28,837 nucleotides of DNA from the NCBI GenBank assembly GCA_964545205.1, contig CAZJFH010000063.1, forward strand, positions 1 through 28,837, read 5' to 3'. The first letter of the stretch is position 1. Each line of letters begins with the position of its first letter. Below the pieces are notes generated by a model. That model did no database searches. It saw only the letters and a list, made by a program, of their open reading frames with translations, and was not told where the DNA came from. The DNA comes from CAZJFH01 sp964545205. GTDB lineage: Bacteria; Pseudomonadota; Alphaproteobacteria; Rhodospirillales; Magnetospirillaceae. Shown here in pieces: positions 1-8,038 of this stretch. Position numbers and translations under genes: made by a program.

Positions 1-1
1 C

Positions 2-985
2 GCCGGCGCCGGGGCCGCGCCGGCCGCCGCCGCGACTCCCGGGCCGGCGGCGGGCCCCAACCCGGTGCCGACGCCCGCAGGCCCCGCCGCGTCGACGACG
101 GCCGCGATCCCGACCGGCGCCGCGGCGCCGAGCCTGCCGGCGCAGTTCACCGCCGTGGTGGCGCCCAATTCGCATGCCGGGCAGCCGGTGCTGCGCAGCC
201 CGCTGGGGCTGATCGGGCTCGACGGGGCGCCGCCGCTGCCCGCCGGCGCCCAGGTGACCCTTTCGGTCCAGGGTGGACCGCTGCCGCCGGCGGCGACCGT
301 CGCGGCCCCGGCACCGCCGGCGGCGCCGTGGTCGGCGCTGGGCCAGGGATTGGAGGCGTTGCGCCTGACCGATCCGGTCCTCGCCGAGCGGCTGGGCGCG
401 CTGCTGCCGCAGGTCGGGCCGCGGCTGGCGATCGGCATGATGGCGTTCGCCGCCCTGGCGCGGACCGACGGTCTGCGCGCGGCGGCGAACGACGCCGTCC
501 AGGCCCTGGACAGGGCCGGCCGCGGCGACGCGGCGCGGCGCCTGGCGAAGGATCTCGGCGAGGCGGCCCTGCCCGGCCGCGGCGCCGCCTCGGGGGGCGC
601 CGAGTGGCGGCTGCTGGCGATGCCGCTGATCAACGGCGCCGTCGTCGAGCCGGTGCGGCTGTATCTGCGGCGGCCCGAGGAGGATCGCGCCCCGTCGGCC
701 GCCGCCGGCGAACAGGGCGAGCGCTTCGTGCTCGATCTCGACCTCAGCGCCTTGGGCCGGTTGCAGCTCGACGGGCTGGTGCGGCGCGCCGCCAGGCGCT
801 TCGACCTGATCCTGCGCAGCGAGGCGGCGCTGCCGGCCGAAATGCGCCGCGACATGTCGCGCATCTTCGCCGAGGCGTTGTCGCGGGTCGGCACCAGCGG
901 CGAGATCATCTTCCAGGCCGGGCAGCCGTTCGTCGAGCCGCCGGTCGCGCCGCCGCCGGCCCGCATCGAGGAGTTGCTGGTATGA
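2..985 (+). CDS. Possible FliK-like (hook-length-control-like) protein, 5' partial
   Basis: The frame is open from the left window edge, so the N-terminus is missing; the GTG near position 65 is just one internal valine. The visible N-terminal third is an Ala/Pro/Gly-rich linker of low complexity. From about position 590 it becomes a compact alpha/beta domain with a pattern like the C-terminal domain of FliK-type length-control proteins: hydrophobic strands around FVLDLDLSALGRLQLDG, then FDLILRSE, an amphipathic helix (RRDMSRIFAEAL) and a last strand. This resembles flagellar or type III secretion length-control proteins by layout more than by diagnostic residues. The stop codon overlaps the ATG of the next gene (TATGA), so the two are translationally coupled. 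An alternative is an unrelated Ala/Pro-rich protein. FliK is only a tentative name. Confidence 0.45.
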   Translation, partial: AGAGAAPAAAATPGPAAGPNPVPTPAGPAASTTAAIPTGAAAPSLPAQFTAVVAPNSHAGQPVLRSPLGLIGLDGAPPLPAGAQVTLSVQGGPLPPAATVAAPAPPAAPWSALGQGLEALRLTDPVLAERLGALLPQVGPRLAIGMMAFAALARTDGLRAAANDAVQALDRAGRGDAARRLAKDLGEAALPGRGAASGGAEWRLLAMPLINGAVVEPVRLYLRRPEEDRAPSAAAGEQGERFVLDLDLSALGRLQLDGLVRRAARRFDLILRSEAALPAEMRRDMSRIFAEALSRVGTSGEIIFQAGQPFVEPPVAPPPARIEELLV

Positions 986-1347
986 CGCCCGCCGAACGCC
1001 GCGCCGGCCTGCACACCGCGGCCAATCCGGCCGTCGGCCGCGACTACGTCGTGGCGCTCGAAGGCCCGCTCGGCGAGGGGGCGCGGCTGTCGCTGCACTA
1101 CGTGCCCGACCGGGTGGTGCTGGAGCGCGCCGCCTTCGCGCGCTATCTCGCCATGCTGGAGGGGCTGGGCTGGCGCAACCTCGAACAGATCGGCGCCGCC
1201 GTGCTCGACGACATCAACAACGAGCTGGTGCCGCGCTGGCTGCGGGTCGAGGTGGTCGGCGGCGGGCCGGAAGCGGTCGTGCAGCGGGTGCGGCTCGAGG
1301 ACCACCAGCCGCGCTGGGCCAACGACGTCCTGCTGCGCGGTCTCTGA
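982..1347 (+). CDS. QueF-like T-fold protein lacking the catalytic cysteine
   Basis: A 121-residue protein whose ATG overlaps the previous stop. It follows the pattern of single-domain QueF (7-cyano-7-deazaguanine reductase): a loop NPAVGRDY where QueF has CPxTGQPDF, a strand ending in HYVPD (QueF YIPD or YVPD), an LE followed by a helix (QueF LESKSLKLYL; here LERAAFARYL), then a helix and VPRWLRVEV (QueF DPRYIxVxG). The cysteine that forms the thioimide with preQ0 in QueF aligns with Asn here, and the RGGI segment is absent, while the substrate-side Glu is kept. I infer a homologue that no longer reduces preQ0, perhaps a binding or structural T-fold protein. Its coupling to a length-control-like gene rather than to queuosine genes supports a different role. 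The family link is by eye. Confidence 0.6.
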   Translation: MTPAERRAGLHTAANPAVGRDYVVALEGPLGEGARLSLHYVPDRVVLERAAFARYLAMLEGLGWRNLEQIGAAVLDDINNELVPRWLRVEVVGGGPEAVVQRVRLEDHQPRWANDVLLRGL

Positions 1348-1358
1348 CGCGCAACCGA

Positions 1359-1382
1359 CCCTCTCCCGCCTGCGGGAGAGGG
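1359..1382. repeat. Perfect palindrome after the QueF-like gene
   Basis: An 11-base arm (CCCTCTCCCGC) is followed by a two-base loop and its exact reverse complement. It lies 12 bases after the stop codon and has no T tract on either side, so it is a poor intrinsic terminator. Palindromes of this wording are common as short dispersed intergenic repeats in alphaproteobacterial genomes. It may also act as a 3' mRNA-stabilising hairpin. Confidence 0.6.
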
Positions 1383-1415
1383 AGAAAAGGGGCGTCCGCA
1401 ATCCGGCGACGGGCC

Positions 1416-1455
1416 GAAAAAGAACGGGGGCGAGGCCGTGTGGCCCGCCCCCGTT
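1416..1455 (-). terminator. Rho-independent terminator of the TpsA gene
   Basis: Arms AACGGGGGCG (1423-1432) and CGCCCCCGTT (1446-1455) pair perfectly. An inner GGCC/GGCC pair and one bulged base complete the hairpin. Read on the minus strand, it is followed by C and five T residues (1422-1417). It lies about 30 bases past the stop of the large minus-strand gene. Confidence 0.8.
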
Positions 1456-1483
1456 TCGATTCGCGCCTCCGCCGGCGACGGCG

Positions 1484-4400
1484 TCAGAACGACGCCGTCT
1501 TGCGGAAGAACAGGTAGTCGCCGCCGTCGTCGTAACCGGCGGTCTTGACGACGCCGTAGTGCGGGGTCTGCGGCACCGCCTCGACGACCGCGGTCTTGAC
1601 CTGGTTGAACAGGTCGAAGCCCTCCTCGACGTCGACGATGCTCTGCAGCCGCTCGGACAGGATCTTGGCGAAGGGCGAATTGACGTCGCCGTCGGCCACC
1701 GGCTCGTCGCCGCCCGAGGACATCGCCATCACCGAACGGCGGCCGATGATCTCCTGCGGCGACTGCGCCAGCTCGGTCGAGATGACGCCCTGCTCGCGGG
1801 TGAAGGCGCCCGAGTAGCAGCTGTCGGCGACCAGCATGATGTGCTTGGAGGGCATGCGCTGCAGCAGGTGGGCGATGTCGTCGGTCGACACCCACTTCGC
1901 CGCCGAGTCGACGTCGGCGTCGGCCGGCAGCCAGTAGCCCTTGCCGGTGGATTCGAGCGCGTAGCCGTGGCCGGCGTAGTAGACCACGACGCGGTCGTCC
2001 TCGCCGACCTCCTTGCCCAGCTTCATCAGGGTCTGGACCATTTCCTCCTTGGTCGCGTTGCGGATGACGCGCACGTCGTAGCCCAGCATCTCGTTGAGCT
2101 GGTTGCCGATGAGGGTGACGTCGGCCTCGGGGGTCACCAGTTCGGGGATCATCTCGTTCTGGTAATCCGAATTCGCGAACATGATCGCGATCCGCTTGCC
2201 TTCGCGGGCCTTCTCGGCCATGGCGCCGGGCGGGGTGGCGCGGTCGCTCTGGAAGGTCAGGACCTCCTCGCGGATGACGCCGTTGTCGTCGGCGATGGTG
2301 ATCGCCACCGTGTTCTCGCCCTCCTGGACCGGAAGGTCGACGTCGTAGTTGCCGTTCTCGTCGATGAACACCCAGCGGCCGTTGATGCGGACCTGCGTGT
2401 TCGGCGGCAGCTTGCCGACGTTGCCCTTGACCTCGCGCAGGCCCAGCGGGGTCATCGCCCCCGGCTGGAACAGCGCGGTGGTGACGACCGGCTGCGCCGG
2501 CGCGGTGACCTCGGCCGTCGTGAACAGGTCGGCGACGTTGGGCGTGCGCTGGAGTTCGGCGATGGCGCCGCCGAACAGGTTGGTGCGGGCCTCCTTCTGG
2601 ACGGCGAGGAACATCGCCAGATAGGCCTTGGTGGCGTCCTTGTCGAAGCCGCCCTGCTGGACCATCTGGCGGATCTGGCCGACCGAGACCTTGGCCAGCG
2701 CCGCCGCGGCCGCCGGGCCGCGGACCTGCGACTGCTCGAGCACCTCGCCCAGCAGCTTGCCGACGCCCTGGGCGACCGGGTTGGCGCTCTCGGCCAGCCC
2801 CTTGGCGAGGGCGCGGCCGCCGACGCTGCGGAACACCGCCTGCTGCTCGACGCCGCTCAGGTCCTCGCGGCGGCCGACGGCGACCACCGCCTCGTGGGCG
2901 CCGCCGGTGGCGGTGCTCTGGCGGACCGTCTCGGCGAGCGTGACCACGGGGGCCGAGTTGACGACCTGGCTCATCACCGGCGCCGAGGACTGGGTCAGCG
3001 TCGCCGTCGGGTCGCTGCTGATCGTGCTGGTCGGCGCCGTCGTGCCGGTGCCCGCCGTCGTGGCGGGCGCCGCGGTCGCGGCCGTGGTGGTGGTGGTCGC
3101 GGTGGTGTCGGTGGTGCCGGTGGTGCCGGCGAGCGGGTCGCCGGCCGTGGTGGTGCTGGTGGTCGGCGCCGTCGCGGTGGTCGACTGCGACGTGGTCTGC
3201 GCGATCTGCGAGTCGACGGTGCTCGTCGGGCTCGACTGCGGCACGCCGTTGACGGTCAGCGTCGGGTCGGTGGTGGTCACCGTGCCGGTGGTGCCGGTCA
3301 GCGACGAGCCGCTGGCGGCGGAGACCTTGGTCGTCGTGGCGCTGACGTCGGCGGTGACGGTGCCGGTCGCCGACAGGTTCAGGGTCGACGCGGTGATCGT
3401 GGCGCCCGAGGTGGTCGAGATGCTGCCCGAACTGGCGGTCAGGGTCAGGCTGCCGCCGGAGACCGTGATGTCGTGGCTGATCGTCGCGCTCTTGGTCACG
3501 ATCTCGACCGCGGAGAAGCGCGACAGGTCGACGGTGCCGCCGGTCTGCAGCGGACCGGCGGTGCTGCCGAAGCGCAGGGCGGACGAGGTCAGGCGGTCGA
3601 TCTCGTCCTGCGACAGGGTCAGCGACGCCGGCATGCCGCCGAGGCGCAGGTCCTCGGTCGAGCGGTGCGGGACGATTTCGATCCTGCCGCCGTCGACCTC
3701 GATGGTGCCGAACAGCTCGACGTCGTCGGCCTCGATCTTCAGGCCGCCGCCGGTCAACACGATCGCGCCGCTCGCGGTGAGCTCGAACGGCATGAAGTCG
3801 AGGGACGAACCGGTCGCCTGGAAGCCGATCCCCCGGTTGCTGCCGCCGTACAGGCTGGTGACCTGGTGCTGGACCGTCACCTCCTCGCCGCGGACCCGGG
3901 TCCAGCGGACGTTCGGCAGGATGATGTCGCCGGCGGTCGTGGTGTAGCTGATGGTGCTGCCGAGGCTGACGGCCTCGGCGGCCAGCCGGGCGAGATCGTC
4001 GCTGGTCAGTTCGAGGACGTACAGGCCGGCGCTGTAGGCATCGGCGAACATCCCCGACGTCTTGCTGCCACCAAGATGGGTCTCGGAGACCACGGGCAGC
4101 CGTTCGTTGCCGTAGATCGAGATGTACGAGGCGGCGTCGGGATTGCCGGTGGCGGCGCTCGCGTTGACGACGCTGCCGAAGATGTCCATGTCGGTCGCCC
4201 GCAGGACGATGCCCGAACCGGCCTGGCCGTCGAGCCTGACGGTGACGCCGGAGTCGATGACCAGCGGCGCCCAGCGCTGATACTGGCCGGACATCTCGTA
4301 GACGTCGACGTCACCGGCCTCGAGCAGAAGGCCGGCGTCCTGGTGCCGCGAGTCCGAGGTGCTGGCGGTCAGGTTGGCGCCGACGACGATCTCCTCGGCC

Positions 4401-7400
4401 GTCAGATGCACGCCGCGGACGGCGCTGATCGAGACCGGGCCCGAGACGTAGATCGTGTCGGTGGGATACATGTCGCTGCTGTGGCTCCAGCGCCCGCCGA
4501 GGCGCAGGAAATCGGCCTGGAGGTAGTTCAGCTCGGTCTGCGACAGTTCGAGCATGTAGTCGTAGGTATTGCCGGCGGCGCCGAGCTTCATGTCGGCGGC
4601 GAGCCAGTTGCCGTTGGCGTCCCAGTTCCCCGCCTCGATGCTCAGGGTATGGCCCGCGGCCCTGACCGCGCCGGCGATCTCCATGTCGTTGGCGCGCAGG
4701 CCCATGCCGATCCACGGATTGGTGCCGCTGGACTCGAAGGTCAGCGAGCCGCCGGACGCGATCACGAACGGCACGGCGCTGACGTCGTCGTTGACGGCCG
4801 CGAGATAGGACCACAGCCAGCGATCCGTCCCGGCGTGGTAGGTGTCCGTCGTGCGCACCGTGACGGCATGGCGGATGTCGACGGTGCCGAACGAGCCGTA
4901 GACGCCGTAGGGCATGTCGAACAGCAGGTTGCCGGCGGTGCGGAACACCTGGTTCGGCATGTGCACCGACAGACGCATCACGTCGAACGCGTCGATGTCG
5001 CTCTGGACCAGGCCCGGATCGGCGAAATCGGTGTGGTTGGTGCCGATGTAGAGCGTGCTGCCGTGGGCCACCACCGCGCCGTCGAGGTCGATGTCGTTCT
5101 CGCCCCAGAAGTGCATGCTTTCGTAGCGCGCGCCGCTCGCCGTCCAGTACGGCGTCGTCCGGCCGGTCTCGTGGGTGACGGTGACGCCTTCCCGCAGGTA
5201 AAGCGTGCCGGCATCGGCCGGCGCCGCGAACGCGTCGCTGTAGGCGTCGGGGTTGGCGTGGAAATACGAACCGTTGATCTGGTTCGGATCGCTGTTCGAG
5301 GTGCGGAGCGTCAGGTTGGCCGCGAAGTCGATCACCCGGGCGGTGACGCTGACCGACCGACCCGCCGTCAGGGTGAAGGCGCCGCCCACCCGGAAGGTGT
5401 CGACGTTGTAGACCGACAGCTCGTTGACCTGGATGCGGTCCATTTCGGCCTGGGTGATGACGTCCACGGCCGGATCCGCCGAGGTGCCGCCGAGCTGCAG
5501 GCTGCCGCCGAAGTTGATCGACAGCACGTCCGCCGTGACCGAGACCGTGCCGGTGCCGCCCGCGTCGACGTCGAAGAAGTCGGTGATGGTGGCGTTGGGC
5601 GCGTTGATGACCAGGTCGCCGTCCGTGGTCATCAGGGAGCTGATGTAGATGCTGCCGGTGCCGGCGTCGCTGATGTGGATGCCGCCGGCACCGGAGACGA
5701 AGCCCTCGATGGAACTGGCGAGGGTCCGCAGCGGTGCCGACGAGGTGCCGATGCCGGTCGCCGCCTCGACGGAGACGCTGTCGGCGTCGATGGTGGTGCC
5801 GCTGGTGTTGAGGTCGGTGATGGCCGCGGAGGCATAGATCAAGGCGCTGAAGGCATCAATCCTGCGCAGGCCGACATTGACGCCTTCGAGCATGACGCTG
5901 CCGGCGGTGATGATGGCGCCGGCCGCCTGCGAGAAGTCGCCGACCCCGTCCAGGTCGTCGTCGGCGATCATGTCGACGAGGCCTTCGGTGGCGATCCTGC
6001 CGGCGGTCTGGGTGATCGAGCCGGTGGCGTCGAGAATGACCGAGGCGCCGAGATCGGCGACGACGTCGGCGGCGATCGTCAGGTTGCCGGAGACCCACAG
6101 GTCGATCATCTCGGTGCCGAGGTCGGCGGCGGCGCCGTTTGCCATGGCGTAGCCCCAGCCGGCGAGGTCGGCCAGCGTGACGTCGCCCACGGCATCCAGC
6201 ACGACGTCGTTCGCGTTGGTGCGCGCGGCGAGGCGGGTCGCCTCGACGACGACCGGGTTGAACTCGTCGCCGATGCCGCCGACGGCCTCGAGGATGACGT
6301 CGCCCGCCCGCAGCACGGGGGTCGAGGACTGGCCGATGTCGCTGGCGGCGGAAACCCGCAGCGTGCCGCCGTTGGCGTCGACCCCGGCGTCGAAATAGAC
6401 GTAGCCGCCCGCGGCGAAGGTCATCGACAGGGCGCCGGAACTCGAAGTGATCGCGGCGTAGAGCTCGATGTTGCGGTCGGCGTCGAGCGTCAGCGTCGCG
6501 TCGCCGCCGGCCGTCTTGGTGATCGGCTCGGAGACCCAGATGTCGCCGTTTTCGGAGCCGGCGCTTTCGGTGGTGATGGTGACGCTGGTGCCGGCGTTGA
6601 GGGCCGCCTCGATATCCGCGGCCGCGATGACCGCCGGGCCGACCGAAGCCGGCGTGAAGGTGCCGCCGCTGGAGGTGACGTTGGTCGTCGTCGAGGCGCT
6701 GATCTCGACGTCGGTCGGGTCGAGCAGCCAGGTGCCGGCCTTGCCCTTGGGCGCCGAGGCGTCGGGGACGCCCCTGACCTCGAGGCTGAGCTTGCCCGAG
6801 GTCTCGATGAAGCCGCCGTCGCCGCCGTTGGCGCCGCCGCGCGCCGTCAGGGTGCCGGCGCTGCGGGTGGTGTCGTCGGACCAGACGATGATGCGGCCGC
6901 CGTCGCCGGCGTCGGTGGCGTCGGCGGTGATGGTCGCGGCCGCGTCGATGTAGGTCACCTGCGCGGCGCCGCCGCGCTGGCCGTCGGTGGTGCCGACCAG
7001 CGCCGTGCCGCCGCCGGCCTTGCCGGAGACGTCGACCCTGGCGCCGGCCATCAGGCCGACCTTCTCGCCCGAGATGCGCACCGTGCCGCCCGTGGCGCCG
7101 TCCTCGGCCCCGGAGGCGTCGAGGGTGCCCGAGGCGGTGACGATGCCGGCCTCGCCGCCCATCAGCACGATCTCGCCGTCGCGCTGCTCGACGCTGCGCG
7201 CCTGGATCACGCCCGAGGTGTCGACCAGATTGTCGACGATGCCGCGCGCCGCGGCCGCGGTGAGCTGGACGTAGCCGCCGTCGGCGAAGATCGCGCCCTC
7301 GTTCTCGACCAGCGCCGTCTCGCCGTCGACCACCGCCTCGTCGATCGGCCGGTCGAGGGCCAGGTTGATCATCTGGTCGCCGTAGAGGTCGACGACGAAC

Positions 7401-8035
7401 TCCTTGCCCGAGGCCAGGGTGACCTCGCCGAGGCGCGCGGTGATGATGCCGCGGTTGACGACGTGCGGCGCCACCAGGCCGACCAGGCCGGCCTCGGCGG
7501 CGGTGATGGTGCCCTCGTTGACCACCGAGCCGAGCACGGTGTCGCCGGCGCGGAACACGTAGCGGCCGGCCATGAAGTCTTCGTTGGCGATATCGTGGGT
7601 CGTCGCCACCAGGCCGGCGACGTCGACGGTCGCCTGCGTGCCGAAGTGGATGCCGTGCGGGTTGACCAGCCAGACCTGGCCGTTGGCGGTCAGCTTGCCC
7701 AGGATGTGCGACGGATTGGCCTCGATCACCCGGTTCAGCGCCACCGACGCGGCCGACGGCTGCTGGAAGTGGGTGTGCTCGTTGGCGCCGATCGAGAAGT
7801 CACGCCACTCGATGATCGCCTTGTCCGAGGTCTGGCGGATGTCCAGCCGCGTCGGGCTGGTCGGGGCGATCGTCGCCTGGCCCGAGACCACCTTTCCGCC
7901 CTGCGGATTGGCGAGTGCCGGCTGCGTGACGGAGGCGGTGACCAGCAGGGCCGCGAGCGCGCCGGAGATGGCGGTCGACGAGCACAGGACAGTCCTGCAG
8001 GTGATGCGGCGGTGCGCGGGAGTCTGCTTGGACAT
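1484..8035 (-). CDS. TpsA exoprotein (haemagglutinin-type) with C-terminal caspase-like peptidase
   Basis: A 2183-residue secreted protein. Residues 1-42 form a long signal peptide ending ALA before NPQGG. Residues 43 to about 290 are a TPS secretion domain with VALNRV (98-103) and NPHG (125-128), the latter standing for the family's NPNG/NPxG motif. A long beta-helix-like region of GT/GS-rich repeats runs to about 1600. A Thr/Ser/Ala-rich linker follows (about 1605-1690), then an Ala-rich helical stretch, an Ig-like beta module (about 1863-1932) and a C14 caspase-like domain (about 1947-2180). The catalytic dyad is visible as YYAGHG (His2023) and ADSCYSG (Cys2073). The partner TpsB ends 3 bases upstream, and the RBS (GAGGT) lies in the tpsB end. 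Expected role: TpsB-dependent export of a surface or released protease. Metacaspase-type enzymes often prefer Arg/Lys at P1; the specificity here is unknown. Confidence 0.9.
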   Translation of the reverse strand: MSKQTPAHRRITCRTVLCSSTAISGALAALLVTASVTQPALANPQGGKVVSGQATIAPTSPTRLDIRQTSDKAIIEWRDFSIGANEHTHFQQPSAASVALNRVIEANPSHILGKLTANGQVWLVNPHGIHFGTQATVDVAGLVATTHDIANEDFMAGRYVFRAGDTVLGSVVNEGTITAAEAGLVGLVAPHVVNRGIITARLGEVTLASGKEFVVDLYGDQMINLALDRPIDEAVVDGETALVENEGAIFADGGYVQLTAAAARGIVDNLVDTSGVIQARSVEQRDGEIVLMGGEAGIVTASGTLDASGAEDGATGGTVRISGEKVGLMAGARVDVSGKAGGGTALVGTTDGQRGGAAQVTYIDAAATITADATDAGDGGRIIVWSDDTTRSAGTLTARGGANGGDGGFIETSGKLSLEVRGVPDASAPKGKAGTWLLDPTDVEISASTTTNVTSSGGTFTPASVGPAVIAAADIEAALNAGTSVTITTESAGSENGDIWVSEPITKTAGGDATLTLDADRNIELYAAITSSSGALSMTFAAGGYVYFDAGVDANGGTLRVSAASDIGQSSTPVLRAGDVILEAVGGIGDEFNPVVVEATRLAARTNANDVVLDAVGDVTLADLAGWGYAMANGAAADLGTEMIDLWVSGNLTIAADVVADLGASVILDATGSITQTAGRIATEGLVDMIADDDLDGVGDFSQAAGAIITAGSVMLEGVNVGLRRIDAFSALIYASAAITDLNTSGTTIDADSVSVEAATGIGTSSAPLRTLASSIEGFVSGAGGIHISDAGTGSIYISSLMTTDGDLVINAPNATITDFFDVDAGGTGTVSVTADVLSINFGGSLQLGGTSADPAVDVITQAEMDRIQVNELSVYNVDTFRVGGAFTLTAGRSVSVTARVIDFAANLTLRTSNSDPNQINGSYFHANPDAYSDAFAAPADAGTLYLREGVTVTHETGRTTPYWTASGARYESMHFWGENDIDLDGAVVAHGSTLYIGTNHTDFADPGLVQSDIDAFDVMRLSVHMPNQVFRTAGNLLFDMPYGVYGSFGTVDIRHAVTVRTTDTYHAGTDRWLWSYLAAVNDDVSAVPFVIASGGSLTFESSGTNPWIGMGLRANDMEIAGAVRAAGHTLSIEAGNWDANGNWLAADMKLGAAGNTYDYMLELSQTELNYLQADFLRLGGRWSHSSDMYPTDTIYVSGPVSISAVRGVHLTAEEIVVGANLTASTSDSRHQDAGLLLEAGDVDVYEMSGQYQRWAPLVIDSGVTVRLDGQAGSGIVLRATDMDIFGSVVNASAATGNPDAASYISIYGNERLPVVSETHLGGSKTSGMFADAYSAGLYVLELTSDDLARLAAEAVSLGSTISYTTTAGDIILPNVRWTRVRGEEVTVQHQVTSLYGGSNRGIGFQATGSSLDFMPFELTASGAIVLTGGGLKIEADDVELFGTIEVDGGRIEIVPHRSTEDLRLGGMPASLTLSQDEIDRLTSSALRFGSTAGPLQTGGTVDLSRFSAVEIVTKSATISHDITVSGGSLTLTASSGSISTTSGATITASTLNLSATGTVTADVSATTTKVSAASGSSLTGTTGTVTTTDPTLTVNGVPQSSPTSTVDSQIAQTTSQSTTATAPTTSTTTAGDPLAGTTGTTDTTATTTTTAATAAPATTAGTGTTAPTSTISSDPTATLTQSSAPVMSQVVNSAPVVTLAETVRQSTATGGAHEAVVAVGRREDLSGVEQQAVFRSVGGRALAKGLAESANPVAQGVGKLLGEVLEQSQVRGPAAAAALAKVSVGQIRQMVQQGGFDKDATKAYLAMFLAVQKEARTNLFGGAIAELQRTPNVADLFTTAEVTAPAQPVVTTALFQPGAMTPLGLREVKGNVGKLPPNTQVRINGRWVFIDENGNYDVDLPVQEGENTVAITIADDNGVIREEVLTFQSDRATPPGAMAEKAREGKRIAIMFANSDYQNEMIPELVTPEADVTLIGNQLNEMLGYDVRVIRNATKEEMVQTLMKLGKEVGEDDRVVVYYAGHGYALESTGKGYWLPADADVDSAAKWVSTDDIAHLLQRMPSKHIMLVADSCYSGAFTREQGVISTELAQSPQEIIGRRSVMAMSSGGDEPVADGDVNSPFAKILSERLQSIVDVEEGFDLFNQVKTAVVEAVPQTPHYGVVKTAGYDDGGDYLFFRKTASF

Positions 8036-8038
8036 CGG

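Noticed and set aside
1359..1382. Intrinsic terminator for the QueF-like gene
   Set aside because: The hairpin is perfect but lacks a T tract, so I call it a palindromic repeat.
2348..2624. Several short open frames inside the TpsA and TolC genes
   Set aside because: They lack RBS support and domain patterns and are explained by the codon bias of the opposite strand.
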